A stretch of DNA of 64,000 nt from AP-15 sp963750195. GTDB lineage: Bacteria > Pseudomonadota > Alphaproteobacteria > ATCC43930 > CGMCC-115725. The notes beneath the pieces are model-generated. The model worked only from the letters and a program-made list of their open reading frames with translations. It was not told the origin of the DNA and searched no databases. Below, piece by piece: positions 54,901-61,480 of this stretch. Every line of letters begins with the position of its first letter. The first letter of the stretch is position 1. The DNA lies in the NCBI GenBank assembly GCA_963750195.1, contig CAVVPS010000006.1:34575-98574 (forward strand). The letters run 5' to 3'. Both the position numbers and the translations under genes were made by a program.

Positions 54901-56429
54901 TAAAGCCATTCGGGCGCTTTCTCGAACTCGGCAAACGCGACTTCTACTTCAACCGCCGCCTACATCTGCGCCCATTGCGCCAAAACGTCTCGTATTTCGC
55001 AATCGATGTCGACCAGTTGCCGCTGCGCCGACCGGCGCTCGCACGGCGGCTGCTTGCCGAAATCTCGACCCTGCTAGCTGAGGGCGCTATTCGGCCGCTT
55101 GCGCACCGGCTCTTTCGCTTTTCCGAGATCGACGATGCCCTTCGCCTGATGCAGGCGTCAGGTCACATCGGCAAGCTGGTTCTAGTTCCTGACGAGAAGG
55201 TCGGAGCCATATTGTGCGAGCCGCCCGACTTTGCGGCGCACGGTGACGGCACCTATCTGGTCACCGGCGGGATCGATGGGTTTGGCTACGAAGCGGCGTG
55301 CTGGCTTGTTGCGCACGGCGCCGGCTCGATTGCGCTCCTCGGCCGTCGCGGGTGGGAAACGCCGGGGTGCGCGGCGCGGGTAGCAGCGCTTGAGGCGGCG
55401 GGCGCCGAGGTCCGCGTTTATCGCGGAGACGTCGCCGACCGGGCTTGCCTGGCTGAGATTCTTGAGCAGATCCGCGCGGTGCAACCGCCGCTGCGCGGTG
55501 TCGTGCATGCCGCCTCGGCGATCGACGACGGGCTTGTCGGCGGAATCGATCTCGCCGCGATTGAGCCGATCCTGCGCCCAAAGCTCGATGGCGCCCTTGC
55601 CCTCGACGCGCTGACGCACGCCGATCCGATAGAGCTGTTTTGGTTATTTTCCTCGGCGACAACTTTGCTCGGTGCCCCGGGGCAGGGCGTCTATGTGGCG
55701 GCGAACATGGCGCTGGAGGCGCTGGCCCGCCGTCGGCGCGCCGACGGCAAGCCGGCGCTCGCGATCGCCTGGGGTCCGATCGAGGATGCCGGATATTTGG
55801 CCCAGCGGCCCGAGATTCGCACCGCACTGGCGCGTCGGCTTGGCGCAAAACCGATACCCGCGGCCCAGGCCCTGGCAGGCCTCCCCGCGATGATCGCAAG
55901 CGGGCTGCCGGTGGTCGGCTTGGCCGAAGCTAGCTGGACCGAGGCGGGCCGCTTTCTACCAGTGCTGGCGACCCCCCTATTCTCGGAGATCCGCGTCAAG
56001 GCTGGCCCTGCGGCGAATGACGAGGCGCTGGCCGGTCGGCTGGCCGAGATGGATCCGGACGCGGCGCTAGCTCTGCTGAAAACGGTAGTAGCCGAAGAGG
56101 CAGCGCGGATCCTGCGTCTCCCAGCCGGGGGCTTCGATCCGCGACGGCCGCTCTCGGAGATGGGAATGGACTCGTTGATGGCGGTCGAGCTTCGTCTCGC
56201 CCTCGAAAGCCGGCTGCGGATCGATCTGCCGCTGGTGTCTCTAACCGAGGGAACGAGCGTGACCTCGATCGCCGCTCGTCTTGGCGGCGCGTTGGGCGCG
56301 GGTGCAAAGAACGCCGAAATCGTCGCGCTGGCGGCCCGCTACGAGGGTATCGGCGAAACATCTATCGCGGCAGAGGAGGGCAGCGCCGCCGCGAGGATGT
56401 CGGAACTCAAATCGGTGGCGGCGGAGTAG
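48966..56429 (+). CDS. Single-module reducing type I polyketide synthase (KS-AT-DH-MT like-ER-KR-ACP)
   Basis: A 2487-residue multidomain synthase. KS: Cys174 (VDTACSSS), His309 (HGTGTPVGDP), His347 (NIGHLEPASG). AT: Ser618 (GHSVGEIAAAWG) and an AFHS motif at His721, which suggests malonyl-CoA use. DH: His918 (DHGVEGIPVFP) and Asp1082 (LLDGALQ). A methyltransferase-like region near 1374 has an altered SAM loop (ILEVGAVSG). ER: HAAAGGVGLAAIQ at about 1897. KR: LVTGGIDGFG at about 2099, Tyr2243 in YVAAN, with IDDG resembling the B-type LDD motif. ACP: Ser2403 in GMDSLMAVE. There is no thioesterase. It probably works iteratively, making a reduced chain passed to the alpha-oxoamine synthase just downstream. 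A GTG 27 bases upstream, with GGGGAAAG, is an alternative start. Confidence 0.95.
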   Translation: MSDGSIAIVGASCRFPGGDGLEGFWQLLASGGDAVSEVDPERWSTRFFYHPDRGEPGKSYTWSAGLISGVDQFEPSFFGISPREAVQMDPQQRLLLELVWHALEDAGIRPSQLAGAQAGVYIGASATDYSDLRLGDPAGADSYFMTGNALSILANRISYVFDLRGPSLAVDTACSSSLVALHQACEAIRAGRIGSAVVGGVNLLLTPYPFIGFCRASMLSRLGRCFAFDDRADGYVRGEGGGVVILKPLADALLCGDPIRGVIRATGTNSDGRTIGLSLPSEAAQALLLRSVYAQAEIDPDLLAFLEMHGTGTPVGDPVEAAAVGHALGQRRREPLPIGSVKTNIGHLEPASGMAGLLKATLALDRGVMPQTLHCASPNRNIAFDTLNLRLLRKAEPLTTARHQRYAGVNSFGFGGTNVHVVLAGPPHREESPQHPGPTPPLLVSAAAEASLREIVRGWCGTLAALPDREISGAVRAAARGRDHYPHRLVALGDDRTANAILLESFLDNRPAADLVAGTAVSGAKLAFVFSGNGAQFPEMGRAALRANPTFRSAIENVDGILRPQLGWSVAELIARGVDRERVARTDIAQPLLFAIQVGVVEALRERGITASGYLGHSVGEIAAAWGAGALSLADAGRIVVARSRSQQRTQGAGRMAALALDGDAARSFLSDLDSTAEIAALNATRSVTISGSGVEIERLADEARRRNLGCRPLDLDFAFHSEWMDPIQDELLISLADLSSLPPTARLISSVTGAAIQDAVLDAHHWWRNIRNPVRFSDAVAALIGDDFRIFVEIGPGAILHAYLADGLRAAEVEGRVLPSLSRNDGDGDPFPRIAARCYVAGYDLPAATLFDGPANSRSVPLYPWQRQQFWLDKTVEASDPENPPFDHPLLGFRQHGPAPHWLNHLDQQVLPWIADHGVEGIPVFPAAATLEIALAAGRWRWPEATVLEAFDVEIRRPLPFDKERMRELRTTLVSEDGDWDLASRPRLSSEPFTVHAVGRISAASDAGPVLRWADCAPGGRRIDAEALYRLAQRAGLDYGPRFRTVDHVEVTANDAAIVHLDPAPIDEPLDAYLLHPALLDGALQGLLGLLEGHPRERPGTGFLPWRFSRVRLAAPFGRVARQARLRLTRSGVRSVSADIALYDEADSVVAELEDCWLRRVELGRRVSPDGRLFHVNLVPAPLAELDTPGVLTRAGAALARIAASREPDIGQRDQALLLNALIGASAFPCLNELVAPGRPFTVGELTDAGRVALASRGFVECLLTALEQLGAATETEGKWRIDPASDLPNAAEIWRLLLADAPDLVAELALAANAFEDLPKILADGPGHATPWLSPMVEQLLQASPASVASLDLLCDALDDLGAAWPQNRPLRILEVGAVSGTTRRLLERLSSSGVALAYLATSADAGQIDRLSAVTHSFVGADTQTWSPRDGADALGEARFDIVLAVNACARLQLDATALAVMRDLLVPGGLLAAVDPEPNAFWDFVFGQAVGWWPISSMAGAVSPMRSSEEWRAELAVAGFHAVGAAGVVASPWPCALFWGSAPARAEPVVAEPPPSHRITLVGGDKSFRAALLDRLAVAGHRVETVHNLDLLDVAGAGARLERDPGAGEIVLFLLDQSDADDRSSAHQIAALAPVALEAERRRAALWVVTCDAQQAAIAGAETAAGPSGAALWGLARVLVNELPRLSVHLVDLAGATTPGERARQIATELAAASEEPEIVWTRHGRHVPRLRLGLPPRRAAGSEVLTLTSREPGGLNSLSWKDRPLRPLSPGEVEIEVHAAGLNFRDVMWAMGLLPEEALIDGFAGPTFGLECAGIVRSMGSGVQGLAAGDRVMAFAPAALSTRVVTPADAVVAIPPEVSFSAAATLPVTFVTAIYALGHLAQLAPGEHVLIHAAAGGVGLAAIQFAKHRGAIVIATAGSQTKRAFLRLAGADHVLDSRDLAFTDGVREITEGRGVDVVLNSLSGEAMERSLELLKPFGRFLELGKRDFYFNRRLHLRPLRQNVSYFAIDVDQLPLRRPALARRLLAEISTLLAEGAIRPLAHRLFRFSEIDDALRLMQASGHIGKLVLVPDEKVGAILCEPPDFAAHGDGTYLVTGGIDGFGYEAACWLVAHGAGSIALLGRRGWETPGCAARVAALEAAGAEVRVYRGDVADRACLAEILEQIRAVQPPLRGVVHAASAIDDGLVGGIDLAAIEPILRPKLDGALALDALTHADPIELFWLFSSATTLLGAPGQGVYVAANMALEALARRRRADGKPALAIAWGPIEDAGYLAQRPEIRTALARRLGAKPIPAAQALAGLPAMIASGLPVVGLAEASWTEAGRFLPVLATPLFSEIRVKAGPAANDEALAGRLAEMDPDAALALLKTVVAEEAARILRLPAGGFDPRRPLSEMGMDSLMAVELRLALESRLRIDLPLVSLTEGTSVTSIAARLGGALGAGAKNAEIVALAARYEGIGETSIAAEEGSAAARMSELKSVAAE

Positions 56430-56433
56430 TTCG

Positions 56434-57837
56434 TTGGCGGCGGGGCGAAGCCTCTTTGGGTTGTCGCCGCAGGCAAAGGCGCGGCTGCTGGAGAAGGTCG
56501 CGGCGGCCTCCCCATTGCGGGGGGTGGCTCGCCCTGGTCAGCACGGACCGCAAACGGGCGCCGACCCGGTCGCACGGCTGTCGGTGGCGGAGCTCGAAGG
56601 GTTTAGAGAAATCCGCATGATCCGTGAGGCTGCGGAGTTCCTCGGGATCGCCGATCCGTTCTTCCGTGTGCATCAGGGCATTGCCGGCGCGGAGACGGTG
56701 ATCGACGGCAAGAACTACGTCAACTTCGCCTCCTACAACTATGTCGGGCTCAACGGCCACCCCGAGATCACGGCGGCGGCAAAGGCGGCGATCGACCGCT
56801 ACGGCACCTCGGTCTCGGCGAGCCGTCCGGTCTCCGGCGAACGCCCGGTTCATCGCGAACTCGAACAGGCTTTGGCGCGACTGCACGGCGCCGAAGATAG
56901 CGTCGTCTTTGTTGGCGGCCATTCGACCAACGTCACGGTGATCGGGCATTTGCTTGGGCGTAACGATCTCATCGTTCACGACGCGCTGATCCACAACAGC
57001 ATCGTCCAAGGCGCGATCCTCTCCGGTGCCCGCCGCGTGCCGTTCGCCCATCTCGACCACGCAGCCGCCGACCGGCTGCTCGGCCAGCTGCGCCCGCGCA
57101 ATGGGCATACCCTGCTCGTCATCGAAGGTCATTACAGTATGGATGGCGACGTCCCCGATCTGCCGGCGTTCATCGCCATCGCCCAGCGCCATCGAGCCTG
57201 GCTGATGGTCGACGAGGCGCATGCCCTAGGTGTGCTGGGACCGCGCGGTTTCGGTACCGCCGACCGGTTCGGCGTCGATCCGAGCGAGGTCGACATCTGG
57301 ATGGGGACGCTCAGCAAGAGCCTGGTATCCTGCGGCGGCTATATCGCCGGACGAGCCGAGTTAATAGACTATCTGAAGCTGGTGGCGCCCGGCTTCGTAT
57401 TCTCGGTCGGGATGGCCCCGCCGGCCGCGGCGGCGGCGCTCGCCGCTATCGAATTGCTGGAGCGCGAGCCGGATCGGGTCCGCCGCGTCAATGACCGAGC
57501 GGCGTTATTTTTGCGCTTGGCGCGTGAAGGAGGCCTCGATGTCGGCGGCTCGATCGGTGCCGCGATCGTGCCGATCATCACCGGCGGCTCGATCCGCGCC
57601 GGGCGACTGGCGCAAGCTATGTTTCGGCGGGGGGTCAATGTCCAGCCGATCCTCTACCCGGCGGTGCCGGAGCGCGCGGCGAGGCTGAGATTTTTTATGA
57701 CTGCGGCGCATAGCGAAGAACAAGTTCGCGACACCGTGCGGATCTTGCTGGAGGAGAGTCGCCGGGTAGCCTCTGAGCCGAGCGATTTGGCTGCGGTCGC
57801 TCGCCATCTCGGCAGGATGGCGTTGTCGCCGCGCTAG
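56434..57837 (+). CDS. Alpha-oxoamine synthase (PLP-dependent, BioF/KBL/SPT-like)
   Basis: A 467-residue fold-type I PLP enzyme that would join an acyl thioester to an amino acid with loss of CO2. It has FASYNYVGLNGHPEI, SASRPVSGERPVHRELE, the cofactor-binding Asp260 in DEAHALGVLG and the Schiff-base Lys295 in GTLSKSLVSCGGY. About 80 residues precede the usual domain start. The best start is a TTG five bases after the PKS stop, implying coupled translation. Next to a PKS without thioesterase it probably off-loads the chain from the ACP, as in fumonisin, saxitoxin and prodiginine pathways. BioF or glycine C-acetyltransferase are less likely without biotin or threonine genes. Confidence 0.92.
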   Translation: MAAGRSLFGLSPQAKARLLEKVAAASPLRGVARPGQHGPQTGADPVARLSVAELEGFREIRMIREAAEFLGIADPFFRVHQGIAGAETVIDGKNYVNFASYNYVGLNGHPEITAAAKAAIDRYGTSVSASRPVSGERPVHRELEQALARLHGAEDSVVFVGGHSTNVTVIGHLLGRNDLIVHDALIHNSIVQGAILSGARRVPFAHLDHAAADRLLGQLRPRNGHTLLVIEGHYSMDGDVPDLPAFIAIAQRHRAWLMVDEAHALGVLGPRGFGTADRFGVDPSEVDIWMGTLSKSLVSCGGYIAGRAELIDYLKLVAPGFVFSVGMAPPAAAAALAAIELLEREPDRVRRVNDRAALFLRLAREGGLDVGGSIGAAIVPIITGGSIRAGRLAQAMFRRGVNVQPILYPAVPERAARLRFFMTAAHSEEQVRDTVRILLEESRRVASEPSDLAAVARHLGRMALSPR

Positions 57838-57875
57838 CCCCGGCGATGCCCGCGGCGGTCGCGTTCGGCGAGCGG

Positions 57876-59105
57876 TTATCCGGTTCTGTCGGCGAGAGCG
57901 CAGATCTGTGCGATCAGCGCATCGACCGCGGCGAAATGGTCCTGCCATCCGGTCATCTTCCAGCCTGCGAGGCGTCCGAGTTGCGCCTGCCGCCGCGGCG
58001 AGGTTTCCGATGAATAATCGATAATCGCATCTCGCCAGCCACGACTGTCGAGCGGGTCGAGAAATTCCGGAACGTCGCCGCCGTTCTCCCGTAACGCTGC
58101 GAGATCGCTGCACAGCACGGGTACGCCGAGACCCAAAGCCTCGACCATCGGAAACCCGAAACCCTCGGCGAAGGACGGCAACAACAGCGCGCGTGATCCT
58201 TTGAGCAAGTACGCCATCTCGGCGTCGGGGACGTGGTTGCGCTCGAGGACGACCCCGCGTAATGCCGGGCAACGGTCGAGCATCTCGACCGCGTTTCCGG
58301 TCTCCCATCCGCGATGCCCGATCAGCACGAGGCGGGGAGACCGCGGTCCGCACTCCGCGGCCAGTCGGCGCCAGAGATTGAGCAGCAGCAGATGGTTCTT
58401 GCGCGGCTCGATCGTGCCGACGCAGACGAAATAGGGCGCCTCCGGCAGTGGCGGTCCGCCCGCCGTGACCTTCGGCGGGTCGATGCCGAACGGCGAGACC
58501 AACACAGTGGGGGTATGGCCGCCGCGGTCGAGGTGCGGTTGGAGAGCGTCGCGGGTCGCGGCCGAGCCGACAATCACTGCGTCGGCTAGCGAAGCCGCGG
58601 TCTCGATCCGCCGGCGGTGCCGCAAATCCTGGCCGGGTCGAGCGTATTCGGGAAACTCGATCGGGATCAGATCGTGTATCAGGCAGACAAAGCTTGTCCT
58701 GCCTCGTCGCTTGAGCCGGCCGATCAGCCGACGCCGTTCGAGATGGTGATGCGACACCAGTATATAGACCGGCCGGTCGACAGCGGCCGGCAATCGTGCG
58801 TGGAAGGCGCGAGGTCCATGCCGCAGCGGTTCGAGCCGCAACCGCCGCGCCAGCCGCCGCACCCGCCGTCGACGAGACGGTGATGTCGCCGCTTCCCGCC
58901 ATACGGACGCAAGCGCCGCGACGTAGTTATCGGCGGTCGGCCGTGGCAATAGCCCCAATCCTCCCCAGGGGGTGAGTGCAGCGAAGCATAGCGGCGCACC
59001 TCCGCCGATTAGATGTTCCGCATAGGCGAGTTCAACCCGGTCTATCCCGGTGGGAGTCCCACGCCCCGAGCGCGACAGCAAGCGCGAAATATCAAAGACG
59101 ATCAC
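57876..59105 (-). CDS. Glycosyltransferase family 4 (GT-B)
   Basis: A 409-residue GT-B glycosyltransferase. The N-terminal domain starts MIVFDISRLLSRSGRGTPTG and includes CLIHDLIPIEFPEY. The donor-binding domain has CVGTIEPRKNHLLLL and FPSFAEGFGFPMVEALGLGVPVLCSD, the EX7E motif of GT4 enzymes such as mannosyltransferases. A GTG with GAGG five bases upstream is the start; the longer open frame runs back over the next gene and is not coding. It follows the heptose-epimerase-like gene by 46 bases and faces the PKS/oxoamine synthase genes. Likely target: LPS or other surface glycan, or a glycolipid. Confidence 0.88.
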   Translation of the reverse strand: MIVFDISRLLSRSGRGTPTGIDRVELAYAEHLIGGGAPLCFAALTPWGGLGLLPRPTADNYVAALASVWREAATSPSRRRRVRRLARRLRLEPLRHGPRAFHARLPAAVDRPVYILVSHHHLERRRLIGRLKRRGRTSFVCLIHDLIPIEFPEYARPGQDLRHRRRIETAASLADAVIVGSAATRDALQPHLDRGGHTPTVLVSPFGIDPPKVTAGGPPLPEAPYFVCVGTIEPRKNHLLLLNLWRRLAAECGPRSPRLVLIGHRGWETGNAVEMLDRCPALRGVVLERNHVPDAEMAYLLKGSRALLLPSFAEGFGFPMVEALGLGVPVLCSDLAALRENGGDVPEFLDPLDSRGWRDAIIDYSSETSPRRQAQLGRLAGWKMTGWQDHFAAVDALIAQICALADRTG

Positions 59106-59151
59106 CCATGCCTCGTGCTGACTACGCCGGGCGACGCCAGTGCGGCGCCAA

Positions 59152-60114
59152 TCAGGGTTGGTGCTCAAGATAGTCTTTAATGCCCTCTTCGAGGGAGTGG
59201 AAGGCACCGGGGAAACCGGCTGCGCCCAATTTGGCCATATCCGCCTGCGTAAAATATTGATATTGCGCGCGCAAACTCTCTGGGGTGTCGACAAAGCGGA
59301 TCTCGGGCCGGCGGCCCAATTGGGCGCCCAGCGCAATGACGAGATCGAGAAAACTATGGGCCGTCCCGCTACCGACATTGAACAGACCGTTGATCGTCGG
59401 GTTTTCCAGAAGCCATCGGACCACGGCGACGCAATCCTTGACGTAGACGAAATCGCGAAGCTGCCCGCCATCGGGGTAGGCTGGATGGTGCGAGCGGAAC
59501 AGCGTTATCGGTTCGCCGTCATTTAATAACGGGCGAAGCTTGCTGACCATCGACTGCATCGGGCCCTTATGGCTTTCATTCGAACCGTAAACGTTGAAGA
59601 ATTTGAGACCGGCCCATTGCGGCGGTGTCGGCAGGCCGCGCGCGACGTCGCTGATCAATCGACGGTCGACGAGGTGCTTGCTCCAGCCATACGGGTTGAG
59701 CGGGCGCAGCGTGGCGAGTGCTGCTGGACTTTCGTCGTCGGCAAAGCCGGATCTGCCGTCGCCATAGGTCGCCGCCGATGAGGCGTAAATGAAACGCACC
59801 TGATTAGCTGTGCACCAGTCCCATAAATCAAGGGTCAGGCGAACATTGCTGGCGACATAGCGGTCGATATCAGTCTCGGTCGTGGTTGCGATCGCCGCCA
59901 TGTGGATGACCGCGGTAATCTTTCCGCCGTTGCGGCCGAGCCAGTCGAACAGCACCTCGGGGCGAACCAGGTCATGGAGTTGCGCTGCCTCGATGTGCCG
60001 CCACTTTTCATCCGACCGCAGCAAATCTGAAACGACTACGCGCAAGCTCGCCGAGGTCAGATCGAGGACGATATGCGACCCGATGAACCCCGCCCCCCCG
60101 GTCACCACGATCAC
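59152..60114 (-). CDS. NAD-dependent epimerase, ADP-heptose 6-epimerase-like
   Basis: A 320-residue extended SDR. N-terminal MIVVTGGAGFIGSHIVLDL binds NAD(P); the catalytic site has SSAATYGDG and YGWSKHLVD (YxxxK). LKFFNVYGSNESHKGPM, LRDFVYVKDCV and FNVGSGTAHSF match ADP-L-glycero-D-manno-heptose 6-epimerase (HldD/RfaD), which supplies heptose for LPS core. The start is GTG with GGAG eight bases upstream; an earlier GTG at 60159 is possible. Together with the downstream glycosyltransferase it suggests surface-sugar synthesis. Confidence in the exact sugar is moderate. Confidence 0.85.
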   Translation of the reverse strand: MIVVTGGAGFIGSHIVLDLTSASLRVVVSDLLRSDEKWRHIEAAQLHDLVRPEVLFDWLGRNGGKITAVIHMAAIATTTETDIDRYVASNVRLTLDLWDWCTANQVRFIYASSAATYGDGRSGFADDESPAALATLRPLNPYGWSKHLVDRRLISDVARGLPTPPQWAGLKFFNVYGSNESHKGPMQSMVSKLRPLLNDGEPITLFRSHHPAYPDGGQLRDFVYVKDCVAVVRWLLENPTINGLFNVGSGTAHSFLDLVIALGAQLGRRPEIRFVDTPESLRAQYQYFTQADMAKLGAAGFPGAFHSLEEGIKDYLEHQP

Positions 60115-60327
60115 ATCATCACTCCGAGATCCTCGATTATCGGCATCAACCCTCAGCACGATGGACCGATGCTGCGACCGGCGAGAGCGGCCGAGGCCGC
60201 TCAGTTGGCGAACCCGATTCTATCCCCTGGGCGAGTCTGGGACAAAACTGGTCTGCGGGCCCATCCGGCTGCGCCATTGCGGCGGGCAGCGCGATCGGCG
60301 TTGCGCCCGCCACCCGCCGCGCCGCAG

Positions 60328-60798
60328 CTAAACAATCTGCAGCTGCGCGGCGATTAGACGCGACGCATAAACGCCCATCCATCCGGCCCGGTCCAGCCAA
60401 CCCTTTTCGTTGCGCGGGGGGCGAATCGCGCGAATATGCGCGTTGGTGATTTCGGACAGATCTTCGATCGGATGCGGCGGATCGAACTCGGTTGACCAGA
60501 AGAAGCGCGCACGGCCTGCGACCTCGTGCTTGGCGACCAAGCAATTCGGAGCGCCGCCGGCCCGATTATAGAGGCCGACCGCCGAATAGCTCTCCTGGTG
60601 GCTCACGATCATCACGCCCTCCGTCCCCGGGAAGGCGTATTTCATTGCCGAGAACCACCTGCACAACGCCGCGAGCTCTACCTCGGTGAACTCGTATCGG
60701 CTCGGCGTGATATAGCATGATCCATCCGCCGGTGCTGGCACGCCCTGCACCGCCAGAGGAAATGCCACGACGTTGGTGCGTTCGGACGCCTGTTCCAC
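60328..60798 (-). CDS. Conserved-looking hypothetical protein
   Basis: A 156-residue soluble protein starting MEQASERTNVVAFPLAVQG at a GTG preceded by GGGGGGAAA. It has no signal peptide, membrane segment or motif I recognise. Balanced composition and segments such as GVMIVSHQESYSAVGLYNR and RAGWMGVYASRLIAAQLQ suggest a folded domain. It precedes the epimerase and glycosyltransferase on the same strand, about 210 bases away. No function proposed. Confidence 0.6.
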   Translation of the reverse strand: MEQASERTNVVAFPLAVQGVPAPADGSCYITPSRYEFTEVELAALCRWFSAMKYAFPGTEGVMIVSHQESYSAVGLYNRAGGAPNCLVAKHEVAGRARFFWSTEFDPPHPIEDLSEITNAHIRAIRPPRNEKGWLDRAGWMGVYASRLIAAQLQIV

Positions 60799-60857
60799 TT
60801 TCCCCCCGCTTCTCAGGCTACGCCACTGCAGCTAAGTCCCCGCTCATGCACCCGTAT

Positions 60858-60885
60858 GTTCGCTGCTAACCGCATAGCAGCGAAC
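60858..60885. promoter_or_regulatory. 11-base inverted repeat
   Basis: GTTCGCTGCTA and TAGCAGCGAAC pair perfectly across ACCGCA. It lies 60 bases upstream of the minus-strand hypothetical gene and about 600 bases upstream of leuA. No T tract is adjacent on either strand, so an operator or RNA element is more likely than a terminator. Confidence 0.5.
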
Positions 60886-60912
60886 CGAAGAGGCGCAGTT
60901 TCACTGACTACT

Positions 60913-60931
60913 TATCCATCGGCGATGGATA
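60913..60931. promoter_or_regulatory. 19-base near-perfect operator-like palindrome
   Basis: TATCCATCG-G-CGATGGATA is symmetric around a single central base. Such a short centre favours dimeric protein binding to DNA over an RNA hairpin. It lies 28 bases beyond the neighbouring inverted repeat, in the divergent gap between a minus-strand gene and leuA. Confidence 0.5.
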
Positions 60932-61480
60932 CAGCTCTCTGAACAAATTCAACTGCGACAAGTACTATCGGGCCTGATTCCAAGTCAATTGAGCCAAGGC
61001 CATCCTATGTTTTTTCAGCGTCTCTGTGACCGATCGGCAACAGTGGCAGAAAAGCGACACCCTGTTAAACCTATGGTTTCGCACACACGCGCGGGACGGA
61101 CGGCTGCCCGACGCCGGGATCGCCTCCTGCTGAGGCCAGGGATTACGCTTGACCGGTATTACTGTGCTCTGCTAACGCTGTCTCCGTGATCTACGATCGA
61201 GACGAGCTGCGACTTACCCTCTCGGCGTCCTAAGGGCTGCCGACACAGGTTGCATTCGTTCCCGGCTAGGGAACCCGTTCTGCTCGGTCTCCGCAATGTC
61301 CTCTAGTCTCCTTATCGACCGTCTGGCCATTTCTGCCATGTTGTGGGCGCCTGGTTCGCGGACTGTGCTCCGGCGACTTATCGGCGGCCGGCGGCGCTGA
61401 TCGATTTCTGCCGGCCGTGAAACCTCTCCACCCCGATTGCGGCGACTGCCGCAGTGGCTAGTCCGCACCAGGAGTTTCCA

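Larger units (their letters stand above)
60799..61480. other. Long regulatory gap upstream of leuA
   Basis: About 680 bases without a convincing gene. It holds two strong inverted repeats (listed separately). Near leuA there is a 34-codon open frame (61296-61400) with seven leucine codons that lacks a ribosome site, and a GC hairpin GGCCGGC (61386-61392)/GCCGGCC (61410-61416). The last two might form an attenuator for leuA, but no alternative pairing or T tract is evident. Confidence 0.4.

Noticed and set aside
61296..61400. Leucine-rich leader peptide controlling leuA by attenuation
   Set aside because: Seven leucine codons are present, but they are scattered, there is no ribosome site, and the nearby GC hairpin has no T tract or competing fold that I can see.
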